From Puffinus mauretanicus (taxonomy: Eukaryota; Chordata; Aves; Procellariiformes; Procellariidae), in assembly GCA_023333565.1 (NCBI GenBank), contig JAJKFH010000102.1:682001-746000 (forward strand): a DNA stretch of 64,000 bases. Reading direction: 5' to 3'. Made by a program: the position numbers and the translations under genes. Below, in pieces: positions 26,501 to 39,700 of the stretch; position 1 is the first letter of the stretch, and each line of letters opens with the position of its first letter. The notes beneath the pieces are model-generated. The model was given only the letters and a program-made list of their open reading frames with translations, did not search any database and was not told the origin of the DNA.

Positions 26501-27608
26501 TTCACAAGGTGGGTTTGAGCATGGTGGCTACGTCCTACCAGCTCCCCCAGGAGCTCCTGCCTTACACTGGCTGGGATTTAGGTGTTGCCACTTCCCAAAA
26601 AAGGTATAAGCTAAACCGCCTGTGGGCACTATGTTGCATCTTACCGCTTCCCACCCGGGGATGCAGCCAGGGAGGGTATTTGGCAGGAACTGCCCCGTTC
26701 CAGCTGCGGGGGAGATTTGCACCATGCTGGAAAGTCTCCCCGACACACAGCAGACCTCTTGCCTCCACACAAAGCTGATTGCAGCAGAGCGTGATCAGTG
26801 TAGGAGACTGGAACAGCCTCTAGCAAAGAGCCCTCCACTTACCCTCTTTACTGGATTTTAGGGTCAGGGAGTGGCTACTGCACACAGCTGCAGAGGACAG
26901 GATGCTCCAGAAGAAAAAGGCTGCCTACTCTGCCAGGCTCTGGCTCACAGTGCCAGCCCCAATGGATGTGGTGATAATGACTGGAGACTGTGCAGGGCTG
27001 AAATACGGCACCCGTGAACAGCACATACTGTCCTCATGCCCTTTTCCAGTTTTGGGTTGATGTCCTACAGCTACCAGCATGCTGGACTCCTCACTAGAAT
27101 CCCTTGTTCTGCCACATCCCCTCCAGTTATGCATTTGCTAGTGTTGGTTTATGCTAGATCAGTCGACAACCATCTGGGATTGAACCTGGTGTCTGCTGGC
27201 TCTCTGGGGTGACAGCACAGCTGTGTGCTATGAGATGCTCTGCGGAGATTCACGTGGCAAGGCAAGGAGAAGAACAGAGAAGTGGTCAGCGATCAGTCTA
27301 AGCTCTCTGGAAACATCACCTCTTGTCAGGAGGAGGAAGACCTGGGCACCGGCTGCTCCTCCCTGAAAGCCTGGACCAGGATGTTGCAGGATGAAGACGA
27401 TCACCGCACAACGCCCTGGTGGCAGCTCGTGCAGGGCCTTGGTAAGCTGGGCTGGGAGGAAAAGGTGCGAGAGGGTTCCTCAACCAGTTCCTCTCCGACA
27501 AGTGAAAGCCACCACGGAGCCAGGGACAGCGAGCTGTGCTGGAGGAGCTCGAGGGACAACGTGGCGCGAGCAGCTACGGGGCAGGGTGAGGAGGTCCGGG
27601 CTCTCCTC
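23551..27608 (-). other. Possible 3' UTR of the GAT-1-like gene
   Basis: No recognised coding exon. The + strand frame at 23390-24181 (263 codons) has no domain and is treated as chance. Extent depends on which polyadenylation signal is used. Confidence 0.3.
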
Positions 27609-27713
27609 CTAGACGGCAGCATCCGAGACCCTCCCGTTCAAGGACGTCTTCGGCTGGAGGCCGTTGTTCTGAGCGTGCGCCTCTGGCTTGGGCTGTGTCA
27701 TCTGCTGCAAGCG
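27609..27713 (-). CDS. GAT-1-like exon 14: cytosolic C-terminal tail and stop
   Basis: After the acceptor cccgggcag come 34 codons starting [15 protein letters not shown] and ending GRVSDAAV, then TAG at 27609-27611. Phase 0 matches exon 13. Tail length equals that of GAT-1 (residues 566-599), but only the first residues (R-[LI]-Q) are shared; GAT-1 ends in EAYI. A terminal Val may allow PDZ binding. Found by reading the - strand; the + strand open frame here is a shadow. Confidence 0.85.
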   Translation of the reverse strand, partial: RLQQMTQPKPEAHAQNNGLQPKTSLNGRVSDAAV

Positions 27714-30700
27714 CTGCCCGGGAATGAAGGGAGAGAGCGTGTCAGCGGGGGGGCCGGGGCAGCAGCGGTGGGGCAGCCCGGGCATGGCAGCAGCTGAGGA
27801 TTGGGACCCCTCGCCCCAAGCCTCAGAGGTGGCCCTAGTTACAGGGTGAGGGGACGGTGCATGCGGCAGGAGTTACTCCTCCGGCACCACTCAGCAATCC
27901 ACTGAACGCCTCTGCAAGTCACCTTTGTTTTGGTGCTGCACACAGCACAACAGCTCCTCCTTTTATCTGAAATACAGGGATCACCCCTATAACACAGGCA
28001 AACTGTTACCAGGCAATACCGGCTGCAAGTAGGACCGAGAGCTGCAAGTCACAGGCTTCAGAGCAGACCCATTTTCCCAGTTTCCATAATTTTTCAACTA
28101 GTGTTGATTATAAAGCATTACTAACTAGCTACAGCAGGCTGACAAGGTTATGGTCTGTGCCGCTGATGCAGATCAGACCAGTCCACCTGCACAAACCTTT
28201 GCACCAGCAGCGATTCCTGTCACCCTGCGCTGATCAAATGAAAATTGCAGAGCCAAGCAAAGTGAAGCAAGAACCCAGGAAAATATGGAGGGGCAAGTCA
28301 TTACTGGAGGCGTGTGGAGTGAGCATCAGGAGTGATGAAGAAGAATGAATCACTTTTGCCTGTCAGGGAGGGACTAATGCTGCAAGTTGCAGAAGAGAAG
28401 GCAGAGGAGGATTGAGCCTGACCTGAATAGATATCACTAAGTCAGGAAGAAGCTCTTTCCAGCAAAGGGAAACAAGCTCCTACTCTCCAATAACGCTGAA
28501 GTGGCTGTTGCTGGGTGAAGTCCCTGAAATGTTCACTGAGCTGCTTCTGCCATTCATGGTCTTTTTTTTTCCCCTCACATTCATGCTCAGTAGGATCAAA
28601 ATGACTTGTAATCTTTCCTGTCTGTCAAAACCACTTTATTCAGCATTGGCATCTAATTTCCCTCCAGCTCCAGCTCTATTACAAACTAATCCAGGATCTG
28701 TGCATATAAGAGGCCAAAAATTCTCTCTGTCTCTCCGATACCAACACACACACACAAAAGTCTACGTTCTTCCTGCTGCCATCTGCTGCTCACTCCTGGG
28801 TCTATGAACAGTGGGGAGGAGGTCTGGGTCTCCTGATGTGTGTGGGTGCTATTAGAGGGAGAGCAGGACAGAGAGGGTGCACACCAGCCACTCACGCTGC
28901 TGACTGGCACTGCTGGTTTGCAGAGGTGCTGAGGGGATGGGTGGAAACATGCTCATGAGCTGGCCCTGGATGCCAGGACGTGCTTTCACCATCCCTAGTG
29001 GAAACAGGATTGAGCCTAAGCAAAGGGTTGAACCCATATCTGTATTTGCAGTCTTCCTTTTTCCCTCTTTTTCAGCTCATATTATGAGGGGATACGGAGC
29101 CCTCGAAACATCTGAGAAAGGACCTACTATTGGAATTGTCACTGACCTTCAACATAAAACGGCAAGAACCTAAACACGATCTCAGATGAGAGACCAGAAA
29201 CTGAAAGCAGATCTGAGACACCAAACCCACCCAGTTCCCCCACCAGAGCCCATCCAAATGGAGAGCTGGGAGGAAGGAAAGTCAAATTCACTTGCAACTT
29301 GATCTTAGAGGTAGAGAGCCTGAAGCTGACCTCAGTCCAGCGATTCTAGCCAAAATATTTCTGAATTAAACATTATTCAAAATACAGTATCCATGAAGAA
29401 AACTCATGGGATTTAGATGGCGTCTGGTGGCTGTTGCAGCTGGGCTGGTAAAGCCATAAATCAGCACCCCTGTGGTGACTTCTTACACCTGTAGCTTGCA
29501 GCAGACAGCATCGAGCCAGGGACTTTGTGCACAGTGCTCTCAAGACTGAATGTCAACACTGTAAATAAAATCTTAACAGTAATTACTAGGTATGACATAC
29601 AGAGACTCATGATTCACTGCTACATAAAACCATGCTCAAATTATTTAAAAAAATGTTTTAAACAAGATCAGAGTTGTGGGTATTGGGGCTCCCGCATAAA
29701 AGTCTGCATTGCTTCTTAACCCCTCATTCACCGAGTGCCCTTTACAAAGCACATGACAAACGACTGCTGTGCATGTTTTTCACTAGTAGGTCCTAGCCCT
29801 GAGATATTTCAAGCTTCATGCTTGGAGGATGCTGATCTCTCTGCTGAGACATGCCAGGTAACCATGCTCATAGCCAGGGACTGCTGGGAATTGGGATTTC
29901 TCTGGGTTAAGAAACCTCAAAGATTTCTTCCCAATCTCTTCCAGGGCTCCAGTCCCCTGCACCAAAGAGGTATCCAGGGAAAGAGGGCTCCCTTTTTGTG
30001 ATGGTGACAACACAAAGCTCAGTGAGGGACAGCGGACTGACCTAAGGAGAGACTACATGAAGGTCTACCCACTTGGCCAGACGCAGCCAGCCACGGGCTG
30101 CCCGGCAGTACTCCCAGCCATTTAGACATGTTAGTGTTCAGCGGTGCTAGTAAGTCCTTTCCAGCGAGGCCGTTCTGTGCGCTGGGGCTGATTTGAGCTC
30201 ACCTGGAGGAGAGGGTGCGCAGAGCTCCTGCAGCACCAACCTGAAGTACTCTGACAACTTTGTCAGAGCAGAGTCTGCTCGATTCTTCTTAGGCTTAGTT
30301 CAGTGGGGGGCTTACTGTAAGCAGAGGGTGGAAGAGGAGAGGTGAAGCTGTTCATACCTGCCGGAGGGTCCCCGTTGAGGTGAAGAAACTGTACAGCATG
30401 TATCCTGGAATCAGTACCATGGAGGACAGAGCCATAAGCCAACCAATGCCTTGTCCCCACGCGGGATAGACATATTTTCCCAGTGTCAGAGGGGTCATTT
30501 CCACCACACTGAAGAAGAAGACTCCCTGGGAAAAGAGCACCAGCCATTGCAGGTGAAGGCATGCAAAAGCAGGGTCCATCCATCCATTCTTTCCTTCACT
30601 ATCCTCTTAGGTCCCAACAGTCTTACAACCACCCAACAGCTCCTTAAACTAGTGTAGATGCTCTCAGCCCACCGAGTGGTAATTTCATATTATTTCTTAT

Positions 30701-33700
30701 TATCCTGTGTAAAAAGCTGGAACTGGAATACCCCTGATTTCTTCTCACTAGACTACTCAGACAAGCAGTGCCCCCACACCAGCTCCTAAGCAAGTTAACA
30801 GCATCCTCACAGTTGGCCTCAGGAGCCTTCATCTTCCTATCATTGGCCTTCTCACACCATTCCCTGTACTACTCTGCTGGAAGCGCAGGAACAGGCAAAA
30901 TTGCTCCGCAGTCAGTTATACTGCATCTGAGAAGCCTGTCAGGGGCTGAGGCTGGAGCTGGAGTAGCTGAGAGACTTCTCCAGAACCAATAATAGCTTTT
31001 TAAAACGGTAAATTATTTGCTTATCTTTTGGCATCTCAGAAAGAAGAATGAAGAACTGATGGCCTCATTTAGATTAAAACAATAACCTAGAGCTTTTCTT
31101 ACAGGTGATTTCCAGCGGGCAGAGTGAAAGATGCACCTGTATTACTTTACCCATCTCAAGTCTGCCTAGGACCACCTTACACCAGACCTATACTGGGTCA
31201 AGAACATAGTGTTTCCACTACAGCCCATCCAAACTAAGAGGTACTTCTGGATCCACTCCTGCAGATAGGATGCCCCAGGTCTTACCAGGCAGACAAGAGG
31301 AGTGAAGAAGGCCCAGCAGATCTTCCACCAGATGCAAGGTTTGTAGCCAATCATTTCTTCGATGTTCCTGTAAAACCTGTTCACACCTACAAGAAGAAAT
31401 GAGCATTGAAAAAAACATCCCACCTCAGCACCATGGTCATCACCTCTTCTCATGACACAATACAGGCCAGACACAGCAAGAGGGTGACAATGCTGTGGCA
31501 TGAGAAGCATTATCTGGAGAGGATGGGGTACAGGGACACAAAAGCAAATTTGTGCTAGCAGCTTCCATGTTCCTGGTGTCCTCTTGAAGGACCAGAGGGC
31601 AGGACCCTAGGCATCTGCCAGTTTGTGCTGAGGTCTTTGTGGTGACCTGGAGAAGCGAGATGACAGCCTTCCGCTCCTGATTTGCTAGAGTTATCAGCCT
31701 AAACTATTTTCAGTTGCAAAGTTTTCATTGGCTTCACTGTGGGAGGCTTCTGAAATAACTCACTGTGCCCATGGAGAAAACAAAGGAACAAGGTCTTTTG
31801 TGCTTACCATAACACCAAGAAATTGAGATGGTCTCAAAAAAGACAAGAAAGAGAAGACACATGCCACTGGCTGAGTAGTAATCAAACAGCTTGAAGACAT
31901 AAATGCCACCCTGAGGAGACAAAACCAGGGTCAAGGAGTTTAGTTATAGATTATGGTTGACAATATCAGCCGGCTGCTTGGATTGCTACTATCTGCGTCT
32001 GCTGGCTTTAATGTTAATTTCTTTGGACAGTAGAGCTGGAGTTGCAATGTTTCCACTGGAGTCTGGTTCCCAGCAGCAAAATTGATGTGCTCTTGCAGAC
32101 AATTAACCAGCCTGTTCAGGCATGGCCAAGGGTCAGGAGAAAAGCAGAGATTCACTAGAATTTCTTTCATTTCTCTGTTTTAGATGGAGTCACTTAATTA
32201 GTCTGCTATGCCTATCCCAGAAGTTTTGCTGCCTTGCCTCCTCATGTACCTACACTTCTCCACAAACAGTCTCCAGACCACTTAGCCCTGCACACACGTG
32301 AACCTTGGCTTCAGCCCCAGAGGTTCAGGACCCCAACAGACTGGCCTTCTTTATGTTATCTTAACCCTTTGCACCAAGCGTTCCCTCAGCCTGGGCTCTG
32401 TTGGCTTGAGCCCTTATTGCAAATAGCAAAAAAACAAGCCAGACTGACAACAGGGTGGTGGTAAAAATTATGGCGGCATCCTAAGTCACTTGAGATACAG
32501 CAATGATGAGCAAGCCCATTTATCCAGCATTAGGATGGCTCCTAGGGATGCTGTCACTTCTCCAAAGCTTTCGGTGCTGCTGTGCTATACCAAAGTGACT
32601 AGAAAGTTGCCATGAATGGAGGTACAAGCACGGCTATCTGTACCTGGGTGATGTTGGAGAATCCAATGAGATAAGAGATGAAACAGACTACTGCGATGAA
32701 GACCTTCTTCCTGGCTCTCAGGAGATGAGGATACTCATCCATCAGGGCTGTAATGAACCCTTCCACCGTGCAGAACTACGGGAAAAGGTATACACCAAAG
32801 ACATATATATAAGTATCTTAGCCTGACATCATCACCTCCTACATTTAACTCCAACGTTGAGAACCTCATTGGTTTAAATGTTCTCTGCAGACACTAGAAA
32901 AGGAGGCACCTCTGCACAAAGTTAGTCCAAACTGTCTTCTGAAAATGCCTCTCTCTCTCTACTGGAGATAGAGGGAGCTAAAAGCACCAGGGTTAAATAC
33001 CTAAAATTAGCTGAGATAAATCTCCGCTTTCTGCCCCCCCTGGAAAGCCTCCTCTTTCTTCCCCTGAACTCTCTAGGGCCTCCCCGACGCTGCCAGGCTC
33101 TCTGTCACAGCAATGCGTCTGTCTGCTGCTGGGACACGTGCGGGACCTTGCTTGCTCTTCTTTTCCCACGTGTGCTCTTCTCAGCCTATTGCAACAGCGC
33201 TTGTGCTGTTCAATCATCTAAAACACTCATGAAGGAGCTGCATTACCCACTGCCCAGTCTCACATGCACGTGCATAACAACAACACCTCTGACTACCCAG
33301 TCCTTGATTTTATTTCACTTTTCCAAGCACACTACATTAAGTGCATGTAGCACATTAAAAGCCCATCCTCACAGCACATGGTCTTTCTAGAGCTGAAAAC
33401 GCCTGGATGGCTTATGCAGTGCTCTGCCAGGCACCGTGTATTAATGCTGTCTGCACCATAACACATAAAAAAGTCCCCATGATTGTTACTTTCAAATCAG
33501 TTTTTCTACTAGTTCTGCCCTATGGCATGAGGACAGTTTGACTGTATATATGTCCTTCCCTCCTATTTCTTGATAAATTGTGAGATTCACTTTTATATCT
33601 CACTCCCAGAAACCACTGGTAACACAGAGCTCTCAAAGAGCACATCATGCCTCTAGCAAAAATCCTGGGAAGTTTATGAGGGCAGCAAGCTCCTAGCTTC

Positions 33701-36700
33701 CCCGGTCACCCTCAGTAATATGTACAAGGCAGTGCAATGAAAATGAAAGAGGTTTCATTGCTCTTGGATGTCAAGGACCTCCCTGTCCTTGAGAGAGCAC
33801 TCTAGAAAGTGCTGGCATTTTTAGATTCAGCTTTGAATAGGGAGACAAGAAGAAAAAAAACCTGGAGTGGAGGTGGAGTTAGAGGTACACAGACTAAAAA
33901 GAGCAGCAGAGGGCTGGAAAGATGTATGGAAGAAAAGCGGGGAGTCTGAGCCGTGCCTGTAGCTCGGGCAGGGACGGTGGAAGAGCTTGCACACCGCTGG
34001 CTGCTGGGGCTGGCTTCCACGTGGGACAAAGCAAGGCAAAGGGCGATGTTTCTGCCCAGGGGTTTATATCCGCACGGTGTAGTGCGGAAAGCCGGTATTC
34101 CCAGAGCATCAAAGCTGAACTGCTTCAACTCGAACTTTTAATGAGCTAAGCCTCTTATGTTGGACACAACTGCTATTAAAGCATCTTTTGCCATTTGGAT
34201 ATGGGTCAAGCTGCCTTTAGACTCATTGACAGTGATCTCTTCGCCCCATCCCACCCAGCTCGTTGTCTGGAAGAGTCAGGACTGAGCTGGCACCACAGTG
34301 TGAAGAGCCAGCATGACAAAAAAAACACTGTCGAAAGCTATTCCTTCCATGTGGATGCATGGCCAGGCACTGCCGGAGCCATGGGCAGGGCCAGGCAGTC
34401 CGGCACCAGGCAAGGTAGAGAGGGAAAAGGGTTCGGAGCAGGGCCAGGGGTGGTTGGGGGCAGAGGGTGGATGTGAGGGGTGTTCAGTGGAGAAGAAGCG
34501 AAGAAAAAGATGCCTCAGATAATGGGAGGGAGTAAAACAGACAGCCCTTGGGTGCAGGAAGAGGGATCAAAGTCAGGGAAAGCACAGAGGGAAAGGCAGG
34601 GAGATGGGTGATAGGGAAGAGGGCTACAAAGTGAGTTGAAATCTCTTTGCCTCCTACCAAAATTAAGCTGGTGTGTAATGGGTGAGGTGGAGAACCAAAT
34701 GGTGGTGTGCTGCTTTTTCTAGCCATAAAACAGGCAATGGCCTTCATACCATTTACTGAAAATTGCCTCATGCCAGCCTCTTCAGAGATGGTGCAGCCTG
34801 GAGGAGGCTCACCTTTCCAACCCCGGGGGCTGTGGCTCCCTGGCTGGCCTGGGGTCCACGTTTGCCAGCCTGTATACCCAACCTTAGATGCTGGCATGGG
34901 ATAAGTAGGCACCTGAGTGAAAGCATGCTGCTTTCAGGAGTGATGAGGATCCGGCCATGCCTCCTGGTCTCCCCCTTGCCCTGTGTGCGCACTGGTGCGT
35001 GCGGGTGGACACACACACACACACACGCACACACACACACCCCTCAGTCTGCTTTCCAAAAAGTTTCATTTTTCTCACCAACTGTCCCCAGCCACAATTT
35101 TTAGCACGTATTCTGTTCGTCCTCATGCCTCACCCCATGATATTGTTTCTCTCCTAAAGATTTTATTTCCATTCACTTTTCTCTTTTGCTCTTTTTCCTC
35201 TTCAGGGGCTTAATCGTTACACAAGCTGCTGGGTCCAACAGTCTGGGCTTGGGAGTCAGTATAGGTGGCACCTTGGTCTGAATGAAAGTCTGTCTCCCAT
35301 CCTCTCCCAGTGTCAGGGGCTTGCTATCCCCTCCTCGACCACGCAGAGCACCCTGACCAGGACCCACGGGCCCACAGAGGTTTGACCACAGCTGCCAGAT
35401 GTGCATCAGAGAGCCACAAGAATGGGCCTCACTGCTCGCAGCTGAAATTCGTCATGAATAACCTGTGAGAGGCGGCCTCACATGGGACAGACACAGGCTT
35501 GCAGTCACAAGGCTTGCTAGCTCCCCAGGGGAGAAAATGCCTGACCTGGAAACTGGTAGGTTAAAAGAAAGCATTAGCATATTATGCAAGAGGGTCTAGA
35601 CGCAAGAGAGCTAAAGCCCAGATGGATCAGAGGCAGAGTGAACATTAAGGCACACGAGCGGCAAGTGGGGGCATGGGAGGGAGGCGTGTGTCTACCAATA
35701 TAGGTCATTCATCCCCTTCAAGTAACTGCAGACGAGATGAGCACCCTGGCAGAAAGAGGCAGATGTAGCTGTGCTGCACCTGCAGAAGACTCACCATCAA
35801 AGCTCATGGACATGCGTGGACCCACTCCCACCATCGTTAAGGGGTTGGGGCTTGTTGCTGCACCACAAACGCAGATCTCGGCCCTACCTTCCTTCGCTAG
35901 CTGGGCTCCTGAGCGTCTCTGCTGTGCCTACGGTCCCGTGCCCACCCGGTGACAATGGGTAGCCCCAGCCCAGCAGCCCAAGGGGTGCAGGGTGCAAGAA
36001 ATGCCCTATGGCCCTGCTGTACCTCATGGACTGCTGACCCAAATGAAAAATGGCTGCTCCCTGTCTGCAAATACCACAAATGATATTTAATCAGCACATA
36101 ACAAAACCATCTCTTCTTTTTTTTTTTTTTTTTTTTTTTAACTGGATGCTTCAAAATGCATGTGCAATTGCAGCTGCTGCTGCAGCCTGTGTTATTTGTT
36201 TTATATGCATAAGCTGCCATGCTGTTAATGGTGTGTTTGATTGAATCAGAACCCCAGCATGCAGACAGAAAGCTTCTTCACATGTATTTATCTGTGCTTT
36301 TTTAAAAGCTTGTTTTTCTTTTGATGCTTCATTCCCCCCGTCCTTCCTTCTCCTCCTCCAGGCAATGATAGCCCCCCACAGACTGCCTGCCCTCCGAGAC
36401 TAGCTGTCAGAAGGGACTTGGAGAATTTTGAATGGTATTTCAGAAGCAAGGGCAGCAAATAAATTCCACACAGTGCTTAGAGGGCTTATTGTCATGTCTC
36501 GAACTATTTACCAGTGCTGAGTGAATAATCCATGAAGAGTAATTTTTTTTCTGTAAATGTAGCTTCTTTTGGAACATTTAGTCATTATTTGAAATTATTT
36601 GCCAAATAATGTCTGTGGTAATGCAGACGTGAACTTTATGATGTGTTTGTGAGAGAGTGCCATAACTGAAAACCAGATTTGGTTAATTAGATTTTCCTGG

Positions 36701-39700
36701 AAACCAGGTATGACATTTCAGGAATAGGTCTGAGTCTGATTATGAACTAGACTTGGGTTTATGAACGCTACCTGTAATCCAAGAGAGCATCCATTTTGTA
36801 CTGGTGGTTTGCACTGCAAGGAAAGAGCACGCGGGCACAGGGGAGGATGTGACAGACCAAGCGCAGGCTTTTGAAGGAGCCTTTGATTTTGATGCACTCG
36901 AAAGGGAGGCATGCAGCATGCAATTCACTGCCTCACTGCGTAGCTACTTTTATGCTGAATTATCACAAAAAAAGTATCACCACTTGTAAAAACACAGAGA
37001 CCGTGTGTTTTTTTGTTTTGTGAGGGCTCTGAGCAGGGCAGGATAGAGACCTTTTGCTACATGCAGCTGCTTCCCCCTCAAATATCTTGTAAGACTTATT
37101 TGATGACAAAGCAGTCTGGGTACCCAGCCTTTCCCAAAGCACGGCTCTTTCCCTTTGCCAGGATCTACCCCTGCTCACCAGGGTGCTTCAGCTCTGCCCA
37201 GGACCACTTTTGTTATCAACAACAATGCCAAAACGCTGCATCAAACCACCACCCTCACACCAGGGGAGAGCCCTAATTCAAACGCTGCATCACTGCTTTT
37301 CTCATCACAACCTGTCGATACTGCGCCAGAGCCCTGGGTCTGGCTGGAGATGGGTACCTTGTGCAGAGATGCTCCTCCCAGCTCCTGGGAGTAGAGAAGA
37401 TGGAGACTTTCTACCCTAACCTATGAAAGTAAGCCAAAGTAATGACATTTTCTTGCCTCACGGGAAATGCATTTTGGTCAAGGTGACTCAGTAAGGAAAT
37501 CCGAAGCACCCAAACTGAGCTTCTCACAAAATACCAAGAGAGCTGCAATGACCACAAGCTATTATCGTGCAGATACGAAGCGAAGCAGTTAATGCTGATT
37601 TCCCTTATTTCACATACCTGTTTTGGGGGTGGGGGGAACCATGTCTTACAAGAACAAAGCAGTTATTACTTGAAAGAAACCTTTTTCCTTTTTCCCTTGT
37701 CCCAAAGTATTTGGGCAGGGATTGTTTCCTACTAGCTCTATTTAGAGCCTGTGAACTGCCAGGGTCACCCAGCAAGATGGGCCACGCTGTGCCCACGCAG
37801 CAGCACCGGCACTTCACTAGGGCCACAAATTGATCTGAACGGAGAAAAGCTTTCCAAAGATCCCCTCCTCCTACAGGGAAGTGGTGATTGTCTTGTAAGG
37901 CTGACTGGTTCGGCTGGGCTGCTGGAAGCTGGTCATTACTCTTATTTTTAATTAGCAGCAGGACAAAGACTGGTGCATTGGGTAGTGGTCAGATACTGCC
38001 ACACTTGCAGTATATGCCTATGTTAGGGAAGAGCGCGGAGACGATGACCACAGGGGAGGTTTTGTTTCATGCAGGTGCATCTCACCATGGAGAGTAAGAA
38101 AAGACTCTGCTCAGCACTGTCCCAAGGTACAGAAGGGGACACCACCATCGTACCTGAAGGTATCTTCATATCTTACCCCACTTTGTCCATGGGTCGTCTC
38201 ACCTGACTATCCAGACCCAACATCATCAGCATGGAGAAGAAGAGGATCGACCAGAGCGAGGACAGGGGCAGCTGTGTGACAACCTGCGGGTAGGCGAGGA
38301 AAGCCAGTCCAGGGCCTGTGGTAACGAAAAGAGGGATGAGCCCGTGTTTATAAAGCATTTGATGTGAAGACTGAACTAAGGCCACAGCTGAACAGAGAGA
38401 CAATGATCACAGTCAAGAATTGCAGGTATTTAATATAGGAGCTAGAAACACCTGAGCCTTCGCCCATGACACACCAACCCGGTGGGGTGCACAGGGGTAG
38501 GATGGGGAGGCAGGAATGACTGGAGAAATGCTTTGCCTTTTCTCTTCCTGCAAGCAAGAAAGTCATCAAACTACTGTGACCAAATGGAGCTGGAGCACTT
38601 TGCTAGAAAAATAAACTGATATTCAGAGCTGGTTATAACTTTTCTGATGTCTTTTTTTTCCATCACAAAACGCTGTTTCTTGCGATAAAAGCTTTCTCTG
38701 GGGAGACAGCAATTTCAAAATATGTCCTTGTGCAAAAAGACACAGTCCCATCTTGGTTAAAAAATTATTCTGAGATTACAATTGCAAAATTTTGCATGGA
38801 AAAGGGAGTCCAAATTTTGATCACATCTACTGAAAACCTAGGCCGTATCTAGGAAGGTTTCAGAAAGCAAATGGCCTAATTATTTCACTGCAGCAAAAGC
38901 ACATAAAACTTCAGCACTAAAAGAAGGTGAACATTAAAAGCAAGCGGAGATGCCCTTTGCAGCCTAGTGCGATGAACATCAGCCACAGGTGCCTGAGACC
39001 CATCTTGGTGGGAGGGCGTGCAAAAAGGGTGGCACACTTGGGTCCCGGACAGGAAAGGCCTGGGAGCATCTCATGCTCACTGACAAATTGCTCTCAAAGG
39101 TTGCTGTTGCATTTGAAGCCAGGTTTCTGCTTACCTGAGGAGGCCAGCTCTGAGATCGACTTCTTCGTGATGTGCGACATGAAGCCAACAATAGAGAAAA
39201 TAACAAATCCGGCAAATACGCTTGTGGTGGAGTTTATACAGCAGACGATAATGGAGTCTCTGGAAGAGAGAAAGAAAGAAAAGAAACCACCTGCAGGTCC
39301 CTACCAAGAGGCCAGGAGCGAAGGATGGGATAAACAAAAGCCCAAGCCCTGCCGAGCGCAGTTCCTGTGCCTCGGAGAGGTAGCGCGGTGACTTGTTAAG
39401 TGTGCTGCAGGCGGAGGAGCCCCGCTACGGCTATCGCAGCGTGTCCCCTAGGCTGCATGTTGCCAGCGAGGGGACGTCGGAGATCAGGCACCCAGACTCA
39501 CCGTGACACCCTCCCTCACCCGTGAGCACTCTCGGCCATGCAGGAGGCTGGGAAAAAACCAACAGACCTGTAGACATTGTTGTGGAAAGTGTTGTAGCTC
39601 CCCAGGGCGATCAGGGACCCCAGCCCCAGGCCGTAAGAGAAGAAGATCTGTGTGGCTGCGTCCATCCAGACCTGTGGAGAAGAAGACGGTTTTGAGTCTG

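Larger units (their letters stand above)
30526..32643 (-). other. GAT-1-like introns 10, 11 and 12 with the two exons between them
   Basis: Three short introns (760, 421 and 733 bp) separate exons 10 to 13. Nothing beyond splice signals was recognised in them. Confidence 0.8.
32776..38202 (-). other. GAT-1-like intron 9, the longest intron
   Basis: 5.4 kb without recognised coding sequence. It holds a CA microsatellite (35009-35041) and a T23 tract (36117-36139). The AT-rich part at about 36.1-37.0 kb contrasts with the flanking GC-richer DNA and may be worth a conservation check. Confidence 0.75.
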
